Assembly (NCBI RefSeq): GCF_013001025.1
Contig: NZ_CP053021.1
Location: forward strand, 2,125,501 to 2,189,500
DNA from: Sphingobium yanoikuyae
GTDB taxonomy: Bacteria; Pseudomonadota; Alphaproteobacteria; Sphingomonadales; Sphingomonadaceae
Length of the DNA stretch: 64,000 bases
Direction: 5' to 3'
Of this stretch, positions 16,649-24,382 are shown piece after piece. Within the stretch, counting starts at the first letter, position 1, and each line of letters opens with the position of its first letter. The notes beneath the pieces were generated by a model. The model had not been told where the DNA came from, ran no database searches, and saw only the letters and a list, made by a program, of their open reading frames with translations. Position numbers and translations under genes: made by a program.

Positions 16649-17840
16649 CGCCCCGTGGCGCCACCGCTCCGGCCTATCCGGCCTTCTCGCCGCACTCGAC
16701 GCCGACCAGGGCCGTGCCCGCTATGTCGGTGGCGCGGTGCGCGACGGGCTGCTTGGCCTGCCGGTCAATGATCTCGACATCGCCACCAGCCTGATGCCGC
16801 AGGATGTGGTCGATCGGCTGAAGGCGGCCGGGATCAAGGCGGTGCCGACCGGGATCGAGCATGGCACGATCACCGCCGTGCTGCCCGACGGGCCGGTCGA
16901 AATCACCACGCTGCGCCGCGACGTCAGCACCGACGGCCGCCGCGCCACCATCGCCTATACCGACGACTGGCAGCAGGATGCCGCCCGCCGCGATTTCACT
17001 TTCAACGCCCTCTATGCCGATCCCCTGACCGGCGCGATCAGCGACTATTTCGGCGGCGTGGCCGATCTCGACGCCCGGCACCTGCGCTTCATCGGCGACG
17101 CCAGCGCGCGGATCGCCGAGGATCATCTGCGCATCCTGCGCTATTTCCGTTTCCTGGCCCGCTATGGTGACAACGAAGTTGACGCATCGGCCTATGATGC
17201 CTGCGTCGCCGCGGCCAACAGCCTGATGGCCCTGTCGCGCGAGCGGATCGCCGACGAACTGCTCAAATTGCTGGTGGTGCGCGATCCCGTGCCGGCGCTG
17301 CGCATGATGGTGGACGGCGGGATCTGGCTGCCGGTGCTGCCCGAAATCACGCACGAAGGCATCGACCGGCTGGCGAAACTGATCGCACGGGAGAATGAGG
17401 CGAGCATGGTGCCGTCGGCACTGCGCCGGCTGGCCGCGCTGGTGCCGGCCGACGCGGCGATCGCCGACCAGATCGGCGCGCGGCTGAAACTGTCCAACAA
17501 GGCGCGCAAGCGACTGATCACCGCGCTCGAAACCGCCTCTGCATCCGAAGGCCCGCGCGCGCTGGCGCACCGGGTCGGCGTGGAAGGCGCGATCGACCGC
17601 ATCTTGCTCGATCCTGCCGCCTCCTTGTCGGCACTGGCCCTGCTCGACGGCTGGACTCCGCCCAGCCTGCCGATCGGCGGCGGCGCGCTGATCGCGCGCG
17701 GCCTTCAGCCCGGCCCGGACGTCGCCCGTGCCTTGCAGGAAGTGCAGAAATCATGGGTGGCGGAGGATTTCCCCGACGCCGACCGGGTCGGCGAAATCGC
17801 CGATCAGATCGTCTCGAAATTCCAGCGCACGCGCCAATAG
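16629..17840 (+). CDS. cca: CCA tRNA nucleotidyltransferase
   Basis: The 403-residue enzyme belongs to class II nucleotidyltransferases that add or repair the tRNA 3' CCA end. The nucleotide-binding head shows RYVGGAVRDGLLG and the catalytic NDLDIATSLMP. These are followed by TGIEHGTITAVLPDGPVEIT and the RRDFTFNALYADP block, then RIAEDHLRILRYFRFLARYG. The tRNA-Thr in this window lacks an encoded CCA, so this activity is needed. The 3' end overlaps the convergent GGDEF-EAL gene by 37 bp. Confidence 0.95.
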   Translation: MTRILPDAPWRHRSGLSGLLAALDADQGRARYVGGAVRDGLLGLPVNDLDIATSLMPQDVVDRLKAAGIKAVPTGIEHGTITAVLPDGPVEITTLRRDVSTDGRRATIAYTDDWQQDAARRDFTFNALYADPLTGAISDYFGGVADLDARHLRFIGDASARIAEDHLRILRYFRFLARYGDNEVDASAYDACVAAANSLMALSRERIADELLKLLVVRDPVPALRMMVDGGIWLPVLPEITHEGIDRLAKLIARENEASMVPSALRRLAALVPADAAIADQIGARLKLSNKARKRLITALETASASEGPRALAHRVGVEGAIDRILLDPAASLSALALLDGWTPPSLPIGGGALIARGLQPGPDVARALQEVQKSWVAEDFPDADRVGEIADQIVSKFQRTRQ

Positions 17841-19558
17841 TCGAAGGCATCGGCTTCGCTCATCGGGCGGGCGAAATAATAGCCCTGCCCCTGCCAGCAG
17901 CCCATCTTCTGCAGCATGTCGGCCAGTTCCTGGGTTTCGATACCCTCGGCCGTGACCCGCAGGTTGAGCGATTCCGCCAATGACAATATGGTCCGAACGA
18001 TCACAGCTTTATCGTGATCTTCCAGCATGTTAGACACGAAACTTCGATCGATTTTTAGGATGTCGATCGGCAGGCTGTGCAGGCTCGCCAGGTTAGAGAA
18101 GCCGGTGCCGAAATCGTCCATCGCGATCGGCATCTGAAGATCCTTGAGCGCGAACAGCAATTTGCGCGCCTTGTCCGGATCGGCGATGATCGCGCTTTCG
18201 GTCAGTTCGGCGGTCAGGCGATGGCCGCCAATGCCCGAATAGCGCAGCGCTTCCTCGAACATTGATGCGACATCGTCGCGCGCCATCTGGATTGGCGACA
18301 GGTTGACGTTGACGCCGACCGGCAGGGCCTGGCCGAATTTCGCGTCCCAGCGGCTCAGCGCCTGCGCCGCTTCATAGGCGGCCCAGCGACCGAGCGGGGT
18401 GATGAGACCGCTCTCTTCCGCGACCGGCACGAACTCCACCGGCGAGACATGGCCCAGTTCCGGGTCGTCCCAACGCGCCAGCGCCTCGAAACCGGTAATT
18501 TCGCCGGTCTGGAGATGGATCAGCGGCTGATAGGCCAGGGTCAGCCCGCCATGGGCGAGCGCATCACGCAGCCGGCTCTCGATCGAGAAGCGGCGCTGCG
18601 CTTCCTTGAGTACGCCATTGCGGTAAATCTCGACCTTGCCGGTGCGCTTGGCGATCTTGACCGCCGCCTGCGCCTTGCGGACGACATCGTCCGGATCATC
18701 CTCCAGATGCGTCGACAGGGCACAGCCGATGGCGCAATCGACGCGGATCTGGAGGTCGGACAGCCGGATCGGCGAACTCAGCGCCTCCCTGATCCTCTGA
18801 ACGATCTGAAGAGAATCGGACAAGCCATTGTTCAAGCGCGCAAAAATAGCAAAGTCATTACCGCCGATGCGGGCCAGCACATCGCCCTGACGCAGACAGG
18901 ATTTGAGCCGCTTGGCGACCGTGATCAACAGTTCATCACCAGCCATCGGGCCAAGCGATTCATTCACCCGGCTGAACCGGCTGAGGTCGATCGCGATGAT
19001 GCCGAACTGCGCATTGTCCGGCCAGCTGCCATTGGCGAGCCGATCGTCAATCTCCTCGCCGAAGCCGGTGCGGTTGGGCAGCGCGGTGAGGCCGTCGGAA
19101 AGCAGCTCGCGCCGCAAATTCTTCTCCATCGTCCGCTCGCTGGTGCGATCGATCGCGGTGAAGAGAAATTGTTCGGCGCGCGCGCCGGTGGCGCGCAGCC
19201 GTCCGAGCGTGCAGAGAAAATATTCAGGGCCAAGCTTGCCGTCGCGGCGGATTTCGAAACTTTCCGAATCGCGATCCGACTGGGCGAAACCAGTGACGCG
19301 CGCGCGCCATTCGGCCGATGCCTGCGCCGTTGCGGCCGTCCGTTCGCGATGTTCCCGGAACGCCTTGAGGAACGGCTCATTCGCTTCGATAATGTTTATT
19401 GCATTGTTTTCACACGATAAAATTGCCGCAGCCTGCGACAGGGCGGTGAGCCATTCGCTCGCTCCGATCATGTGCGGCAGATGCGTGTCATCACCCCCGG
19501 GCAAGGGGAGGCCACTGGTCTGTTCAGGGGGCCAGCTACGCACCGACATGGCTTTCAT
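17804..19558 (-). CDS. PAS-like/GGDEF/EAL cyclic-di-GMP protein with degenerate GGDEF
   Basis: The 584-residue protein has an N-terminal PAS-like sensory region (about residues 30-140), a GGDEF domain and a C-terminal EAL domain. The cyclase signature reads GGNDF at residues 232-236 instead of GGDEF. The EAL domain keeps FEALARW (358-360), ELTESAI, MDDFGTGFSNLASL, LKIDRSF and TAEGIETQE. It is therefore probably a c-di-GMP phosphodiesterase with a regulatory or weak cyclase module. No transmembrane helix is obvious. It ends inside the 3' end of cca (tail-to-tail overlap). Confidence 0.92.
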   Translation of the reverse strand: MKAMSVRSWPPEQTSGLPLPGGDDTHLPHMIGASEWLTALSQAAAILSCENNAINIIEANEPFLKAFREHRERTAATAQASAEWRARVTGFAQSDRDSESFEIRRDGKLGPEYFLCTLGRLRATGARAEQFLFTAIDRTSERTMEKNLRRELLSDGLTALPNRTGFGEEIDDRLANGSWPDNAQFGIIAIDLSRFSRVNESLGPMAGDELLITVAKRLKSCLRQGDVLARIGGNDFAIFARLNNGLSDSLQIVQRIREALSSPIRLSDLQIRVDCAIGCALSTHLEDDPDDVVRKAQAAVKIAKRTGKVEIYRNGVLKEAQRRFSIESRLRDALAHGGLTLAYQPLIHLQTGEITGFEALARWDDPELGHVSPVEFVPVAEESGLITPLGRWAAYEAAQALSRWDAKFGQALPVGVNVNLSPIQMARDDVASMFEEALRYSGIGGHRLTAELTESAIIADPDKARKLLFALKDLQMPIAMDDFGTGFSNLASLHSLPIDILKIDRSFVSNMLEDHDKAVIVRTILSLAESLNLRVTAEGIETQELADMLQKMGCWQGQGYYFARPMSEADAFDYWRVRWNFETI

Positions 19559-19626
19559 GCCTCTGCCTTATCCGCCAAGGGTAAATATTCGGGAAACGAA
19601 CATCTGCCGATGGTGCTGAATTTGCG

Positions 19627-21954
19627 TCAGAACTTGTTGTCGCGCGGGAAGCCTGTCGGTGGCATGCGACCGGCGGCACCGCGGGCTACCCGCCATGGCG
19701 TCATGTCGGCCTCGGTCCGGGTCCGGCCCGTCTCGCCGCCCATAGCCCAGCTGATCCCGTCGCTCAGGCGGAAGGCGATCGCGTCGGACAGCCCCCCGTC
19801 GCGATAGCGCTGCATCTGCACACCCTGCCCGCGCGCCATCTTGGGCATTTCGATGATCGAATAGACCAGCAGCTTCCGGTTCTCGCCGATGACGGCAATG
19901 CTGTCCGCCTCCGGATCGACCGCATGCACCACGGCAAGCTTCGCGCCCGTGCGGACATTGACCACCTGCTTGCCCTTGCGCGTCTCCGCCAGGATATCTG
20001 CCACATCAGCGAGGAAGCCGCGCCCGTCGGAGGAGGCCAGCAGCAATTGCCCACCCGTCCTGGCCGGCATCAGCGCGACGATGCCGCCCTGATCGTCCAT
20101 GTCGACCATCATCCGCACCGGATCGCCAAAGCCGCGCCCGCCCGGCAGCTTGTCCGCCCCCAGCGTGTAGATGCGCCCGCTCGACGTCGCCATCAGCAGC
20201 TTGTCGGTGGTATAGGCGTGGAAGGCGAATTGCGGCCCGTCGCCTTCCTTGAACTTCAGCGTATCGGCCGCGGCCAGGTCGCGATGCCCGCTCATCGCGC
20301 GGATCCAGCCGCGTTCGGACAGGATCACCGTCACCGGCTCGCGCTCGATCATCGCCTCCAGCGGGATCTCACGCGCCGGGCCGGCTTCCTCGACCAGCGT
20401 GCGGCGCCGGCCGATCACCGTATCGGGGCCATAGCGCTTGCGCAGGTCGGCAATGTCGCGCTTCAGCCGGGTGCGCTGCCGGGCCGGGCTCTCGACCACC
20501 TTTTCCAGCTCCGCCTGTTCCTTGACCAGCTCGGCATGTTCGCGCCGCAGCTCCATTTCCTCCAGCTTGCGCAAGCTGCGCAGCCGCATGTTGAGGATCG
20601 CCTCGGCCTGACGGTCGGTCAGGCTGAATTCGGCCATCATCACTTCTTTCGGCTCATCCTCGGTGCGGATGATCTCGATCACCCGGTCGAGGTTGAGATA
20701 GGCGATGATATAGCCGTCGAGCAGCTCCAGCCGCGCGGCAATCTTCTCCAGCCGGTGCTGCGCCCGGCGGACCAGCACCTCGATCTGGTGCTTGAGCCAT
20801 TCGACCAGCACCGCGCGCAGCCCCAGCACGCGCGGCGTGTGGCTAGCGTCGAGCACGTTGAGGTTGAGCGGAAAACGATTTTCCAGATCGGTCAGCCGGA
20901 ACAGGCTGTCCTTAAGCACATCGACCGGGACGTTGCGGCTCTTGGGGACGATGACGATGCGGATCGCCTCGTCGCTCTCGTCGCGCACATCTTCCAGGAT
21001 CGGCAGCTTCTTGTCGTTGATCAGCGCCGCAATCTGCTCGATCAGCTTGGACTTCTGCACCTGATAGGGGATTTCGGAAATCACCAGCTGCCAGGTGCCC
21101 CCGGCCAGCTTCTCGATCCCCTCCGCTTCCCAGCTGCCATCCTCGTTGCGGCCGGTGGAGAAGCGGGCACGGGTGCGGAAGGAACCGCGCCCGGTGCGAT
21201 AGGCTTCGGAAATGATCGCCTGATTATCGACCAGCACGCCGCCGGTCGGAAAGTCTGGTCCCTTGACGATCTCCATCAGCGCGGCGTCGTCCGCCTCCGG
21301 GCTGTCGATCAACAGGGTGGCGGCATCCAGCAGTTCGCCGACATTGTGCGGCGGGATGCTGGTCGCCATGCCGACAGCGATGCCGCTGGCACCATTGGCC
21401 AGCAGATTGGGGAAGAGGCCGGGAAAAACCTCCGGCTCCTCATCCTCGCCATTATAGGTCGGACGGAAATCGACCGTGCCTTCGTCCAGCCCCGCCATCA
21501 GGTCGGCCGCCGCCTGGGTCAGACGCGCCTCGGTATAGCGCATGGCCGCCGCATTATCGCCGTCGATATTGCCGAAATTGCCCTGGCCATCGACCAGCGG
21601 GGTGCGCAGCGAGAAATCCTGCGCCAGGCGCACCATCGCGTCATAGACCGACGCGTCGCCATGCGGGTGATATTTACCGATGACATCGCCGACGACGCGG
21701 GCGCATTTCTTGTAGCTGGTGGTGTTGCGCGCCGGATTGGCGACCAGCACGTCCGGGTTCGCGCCGCCCGGCTCCATCCGCAGCAGCCGCATCGCCCAGA
21801 GCAGGCGCCGATGCACCGGCTTCAGCCCGTCGCGCAGGTCCGGTAGCGAACGAGCGGTGATGGTGGAGAGCGCATAGACCAGATAGCGCTGCGAGAGCGC
21901 CGCGTCGAAAGGATGGTCCTTGATAGCGTCGAACGGGTCGCGAAAATCGGTCAT
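19627..21954 (-). CDS. parC: DNA topoisomerase IV subunit A
   Basis: The 775-residue protein begins [20 protein letters not shown] and [18 protein letters not shown]. The catalytic tyrosine is Tyr140 in [12 protein letters not shown], and the tower and C-terminal beta-propeller regions follow. It decatenates daughter chromosomes together with ParE, encoded about 24 kb away at 45746. Choice of ParC over GyrA rests on the short length and diverged C-terminal repeats. The quinolone-determining loop reads [12 protein letters not shown]. An orphan CcdA-like gene lies 71 bp upstream in the same direction. Confidence 0.95.
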   Translation of the reverse strand: MTDFRDPFDAIKDHPFDAALSQRYLVYALSTITARSLPDLRDGLKPVHRRLLWAMRLLRMEPGGANPDVLVANPARNTTSYKKCARVVGDVIGKYHPHGDASVYDAMVRLAQDFSLRTPLVDGQGNFGNIDGDNAAAMRYTEARLTQAAADLMAGLDEGTVDFRPTYNGEDEEPEVFPGLFPNLLANGASGIAVGMATSIPPHNVGELLDAATLLIDSPEADDAALMEIVKGPDFPTGGVLVDNQAIISEAYRTGRGSFRTRARFSTGRNEDGSWEAEGIEKLAGGTWQLVISEIPYQVQKSKLIEQIAALINDKKLPILEDVRDESDEAIRIVIVPKSRNVPVDVLKDSLFRLTDLENRFPLNLNVLDASHTPRVLGLRAVLVEWLKHQIEVLVRRAQHRLEKIAARLELLDGYIIAYLNLDRVIEIIRTEDEPKEVMMAEFSLTDRQAEAILNMRLRSLRKLEEMELRREHAELVKEQAELEKVVESPARQRTRLKRDIADLRKRYGPDTVIGRRRTLVEEAGPAREIPLEAMIEREPVTVILSERGWIRAMSGHRDLAAADTLKFKEGDGPQFAFHAYTTDKLLMATSSGRIYTLGADKLPGGRGFGDPVRMMVDMDDQGGIVALMPARTGGQLLLASSDGRGFLADVADILAETRKGKQVVNVRTGAKLAVVHAVDPEADSIAVIGENRKLLVYSIIEMPKMARGQGVQMQRYRDGGLSDAIAFRLSDGISWAMGGETGRTRTEADMTPWRVARGAAGRMPPTGFPRDNKF

Positions 21955-22025
21955 CGGGAGTGGCTTAGCAGGACGGAACGTGAACGGAAACGAGAATTAT
22001 GCACCCCGAAGACTGGGCGCCACGA

Positions 22026-22256
22026 TCAAAAATTTCGATATTTGTCGAGCGGGAGGCCATGCTTCTCGACATAGGCGTTCCAACTTTCCATCGCGCCCCT
22101 ATTGGCTTCCATCCAGCGATGGCGGACTTCCTCCACGAAACCGGGCTCGGACCGTAGACTGAGATCCATCCCCAGTTCTTCGGCAGCAGCAATCAGGTTT
22201 CGCTCTCGCGCGGCTTCGACCCGCGCCCGGCTTGCCGCGAACTCATCGTCATCCAT
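22026..22256 (-). CDS. CcdA-like antitoxin, orphan (no CcdB seen)
   Basis: The 76-residue protein ends with RWMEANRGAMESWNAYVEKH then GLPLDKYRNF, the typical C-terminal toxin-neutralising segment of CcdA antitoxins. The middle part, LIAAAEELGMDLS, resembles the first helix of the CcdA ribbon-helix-helix. The beta-strand that normally starts the DNA-binding domain is missing or diverged. No ccdB-like reading frame is found downstream, where parC begins after 71 bp, or upstream. It may be an anti-addiction or regulatory orphan. A palindrome, ATTGGCCAAT, overlaps the start codon. Confidence 0.82.
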   Translation of the reverse strand: MDDDEFAASRARVEAARERNLIAAAEELGMDLSLRSEPGFVEEVRHRWMEANRGAMESWNAYVEKHGLPLDKYRNF

Positions 22257-22295
22257 TGGCCAATCACCTTTTGCAGGACGATATCATGCCATGGA

Positions 22296-23216
22296 TTAAC
22301 GCGGCAAGAAACGAGCGTCCGGATCGGCGGCGATGGCAATGGCAAATTCGGCGCTGATCCAGTCGCGAAAAGCCTTGATCTTGGGCGTGTTGCGGGCGTG
22401 GGGCGGATAGACCAGCCAGTAGCTGGCGATTTCGCGGACATAGGAAGGCACCGCCTCCACCAGTTGCCCCGCTTCCACCTCTGCCTTCCAGAGGAAATGG
22501 TTGAGGATCGCAACCCCCTGCCCGGCGATCGCGGCGCGCCCCTCCATCACCTGGCTGTCGAGCGCGATGCCGGGCGGGCCATCGGCCGGGTCGGCCTCCA
22601 CGCCCATCGCCGCGAACCATTCATGCCACCACATGTCGTCGGGCGACAGGCGCGGCAGGGCATGAAGCGCCTGCGCATCGGCGATCGGCCCGTGCCGGTC
22701 GCGCCAGGCCGGGCTGCACATCGGCACCAGCCGGTTATGGGTCAGCAGCTTCGCCTCCAGCCCCGGCCATTCACCCTTGCCACCGCGCACCGCAAGATCG
22801 ATGCCGTCGCGCGCCAGATCGACCACCGCGTCATCCGCCATGATCCGCACGGCGAGGTTCGGATGGCGCATCTGGAAGGCGCCGATCCGCGGCGCCAGCC
22901 AGAGATGCGCGAAACTGTTGGTACAGCTTATGCTCAGCACCGCCGAATGATCCTGGGTCAGTGCGGCAAAACCCTGCCGCATCTGGTCGAAGGCACGGGT
23001 CAGGATCGGCGCGATCTCGCGCCCCTTCTCGGTCAGCGCCACCTTGCGCCCGGTTCGCTGGAACAGGCTGATGCCCAGACGCTCCTCCAGCAATTTCACC
23101 TGATAGCTGACCGCCGCCTGGGTCATCCCCAGTTCCTGCGCGGCGGCCGTGAAATTCTCCAGCCGCGCGGCGGCCTCGAACACGCGAATGGCGGACAGGG
23201 GCGGCAGCGGGGACAT
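22296..23216 (-). CDS. LysR family transcriptional regulator (GcvA-like)
   Basis: The 306-residue regulator has an N-terminal winged HTH (LSAIRVFEAAARLENFTAAA, ELGMTQAAVSYQVKLLEERL) and a periplasmic-binding-like effector domain. Wording such as LFQRTGRKVALTEKGREI and DGIDLAVRGGKGEWPG is typical of the GcvA/AmpR-like branch. A perfect palindrome with T-N11-A geometry lies ten bases upstream of its start and could serve autoregulation and control of the divergent small gene at 23348. The target pathway is not evident. Confidence 0.93.
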   Translation of the reverse strand: MSPLPPLSAIRVFEAAARLENFTAAAQELGMTQAAVSYQVKLLEERLGISLFQRTGRKVALTEKGREIAPILTRAFDQMRQGFAALTQDHSAVLSISCTNSFAHLWLAPRIGAFQMRHPNLAVRIMADDAVVDLARDGIDLAVRGGKGEWPGLEAKLLTHNRLVPMCSPAWRDRHGPIADAQALHALPRLSPDDMWWHEWFAAMGVEADPADGPPGIALDSQVMEGRAAIAGQGVAILNHFLWKAEVEAGQLVEAVPSYVREIASYWLVYPPHARNTPKIKAFRDWISAEFAIAIAADPDARFLPR

Positions 23217-23225
23217 GCGCCATTC

Positions 23226-23242
23226 GATAAGCCAGGCTTATC
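23226..23242. promoter_or_regulatory. Putative LysR operator palindrome
   Basis: GATAAGCCAGGCTTATC is a perfect inverted repeat with 8-bp arms around a central A. Its inner ATAAG-N5-CTTAT has the classical LysR T-N11-A form. It lies between the lysR start at 23216 and the divergent small gene. Confidence 0.65.
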
Positions 23243-23347
23243 TATACTGTCCATGCTTTTGTTGGCGCCAAGGGTGCCGTTCGGGCAGAGACAGCGGTGC
23301 CGGCGGCCCTCCGCGCCCGGCAATGATCATGGACGGAAGGAACAGTG

Positions 23348-23518
23348 ATGCGCGATCAATATGACGCCCGGCTGTGGAACGACAGCCATGAAGAAATCAG
23401 CAAGAGTGCCGACCATTTCCTGCATCGCGTGATGCAGGCATTTCGGGTGCTTCACCGCATCGAATGGAGCGCGCCCTGGGCCGATGAACGCCAATGCAAG
23501 CGCCCCTGCCAATCGTGA
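23348..23518 (+). CDS. Small conserved-looking protein of unknown function (56 aa)
   Basis: ATG 23348 is preceded by GGAAGGA at seven bases and opens a 56-codon frame. The product starts MRDQYDARLWNDSHEEISKS and continues HFLHRVMQAFRVLHRIEWSA with two Cys near the C terminus. It is mostly helical and amphipathic, without a signal peptide or membrane segment. It is divergent from the LysR gene and shares a 131-bp regulatory gap holding the palindrome. otsB begins 61 bp after its stop. I know no named family, but the ribosome site and codon use support a real gene. Confidence 0.6.
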   Translation: MRDQYDARLWNDSHEEISKSADHFLHRVMQAFRVLHRIEWSAPWADERQCKRPCQS

Positions 23519-23579
23519 AAATCCCGGCAAGGGGCAAAACAGGGGTTGCGGTTTCCGGTACAGGCGCCACCTTTAGGCC

Positions 23580-24344
23580 GTGCCCGAAACCGCTCTTCCC
23601 CCTCTGCCCGATCTTCCCGCTCCCCCGCCCGCGCTGCTGACCGGCGCCGCCCTGTTCCTCGATTTCGACGGGACATTGGCGCCGATCGCGGACACGCCCG
23701 ACGGGGTGCATGTCGATGATGATCTGCTCGCCCTGCTGGCGGCGCTGCGGAGCAAGCTGGACGGGCGCCTCGCCATCGTCAGCGGCCGGTCGATCGCCAC
23801 GCTGCGCGAATTCGGCTTTGAGGATTTCCTGCTCGCCGGCACCCACGGCCTTGAATTTGCCGCGCCCGGCGAGGCGCCGGATGCGCCGCCCCGCCTGCCC
23901 GCCATCGATGCGGTCGAACGGGCCTTTCACATCTTTGCCGATACCCGTCCCGGCGTGCTGGTCGAACGCAAGTCGATCAGCGTCGGCCTCCATTTCCGTG
24001 GCGCCCCCGATTGTGGCGAGGCCGCCGGCCTGCTTGCCCATCAGCTTGCAGAGGAACATGGCCTGGCCGTGCAGGCCGGCAAGATGCTGTTCGAACTGCG
24101 CCCCGGCGGCGCCGACAAGGGCAGCGCGCTCACCCGCTTGATGCAGCAGGCGCCGATGGCCGGCGGCACGCCGATCTTCATCGGCGACGATGTCACGGAC
24201 GAGGAAGGTTTCGCCGCCGCCGCGCAATTGGGCGGCCATGGCATATTGGTCGGGCCCGCGCGGCACACGCACGCGGCCTTCGGCTTGGAACAGGTTGCCG
24301 CCGTCAGGCATTATCTGGCGCAGGGGGTCGCCGCGATCATCTGA
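23580..24344 (+). CDS. otsB: Trehalose-6-phosphate phosphatase
   Basis: This 254-residue HAD-superfamily phosphatase has motif I FLDFDGTLAPIA, motif II region LAIVSGRSIATLREFG, and motif III/IV in GGADKGSALTRLM and PIFIGDDVTDEEGF. It dephosphorylates trehalose-6-phosphate to trehalose. The start appears to be GTG 23580, after a proline-poor leader; the mature domain begins around residue 20. It heads the cluster otsB / GH15 / otsA, so synthesis of the phosphorylated intermediate and its dephosphorylation are co-encoded. Confidence 0.95.
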   Translation: MPETALPPLPDLPAPPPALLTGAALFLDFDGTLAPIADTPDGVHVDDDLLALLAALRSKLDGRLAIVSGRSIATLREFGFEDFLLAGTHGLEFAAPGEAPDAPPRLPAIDAVERAFHIFADTRPGVLVERKSISVGLHFRGAPDCGEAAGLLAHQLAEEHGLAVQAGKMLFELRPGGADKGSALTRLMQQAPMAGGTPIFIGDDVTDEEGFAAAAQLGGHGILVGPARHTHAAFGLEQVAAVRHYLAQGVAAII

Positions 24345-24382
24345 CCGGCGGCCACCATTCGCATGAACGAAGGGGGCCGAAC

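Noticed and set aside
19924..21846. Long plus-strand open frame (640 codons) opposite parC
   Set aside because: It is the antisense shadow of a strongly conserved gene in GC-rich DNA; its composition (His, Arg, Gln-rich) has no domain signature.
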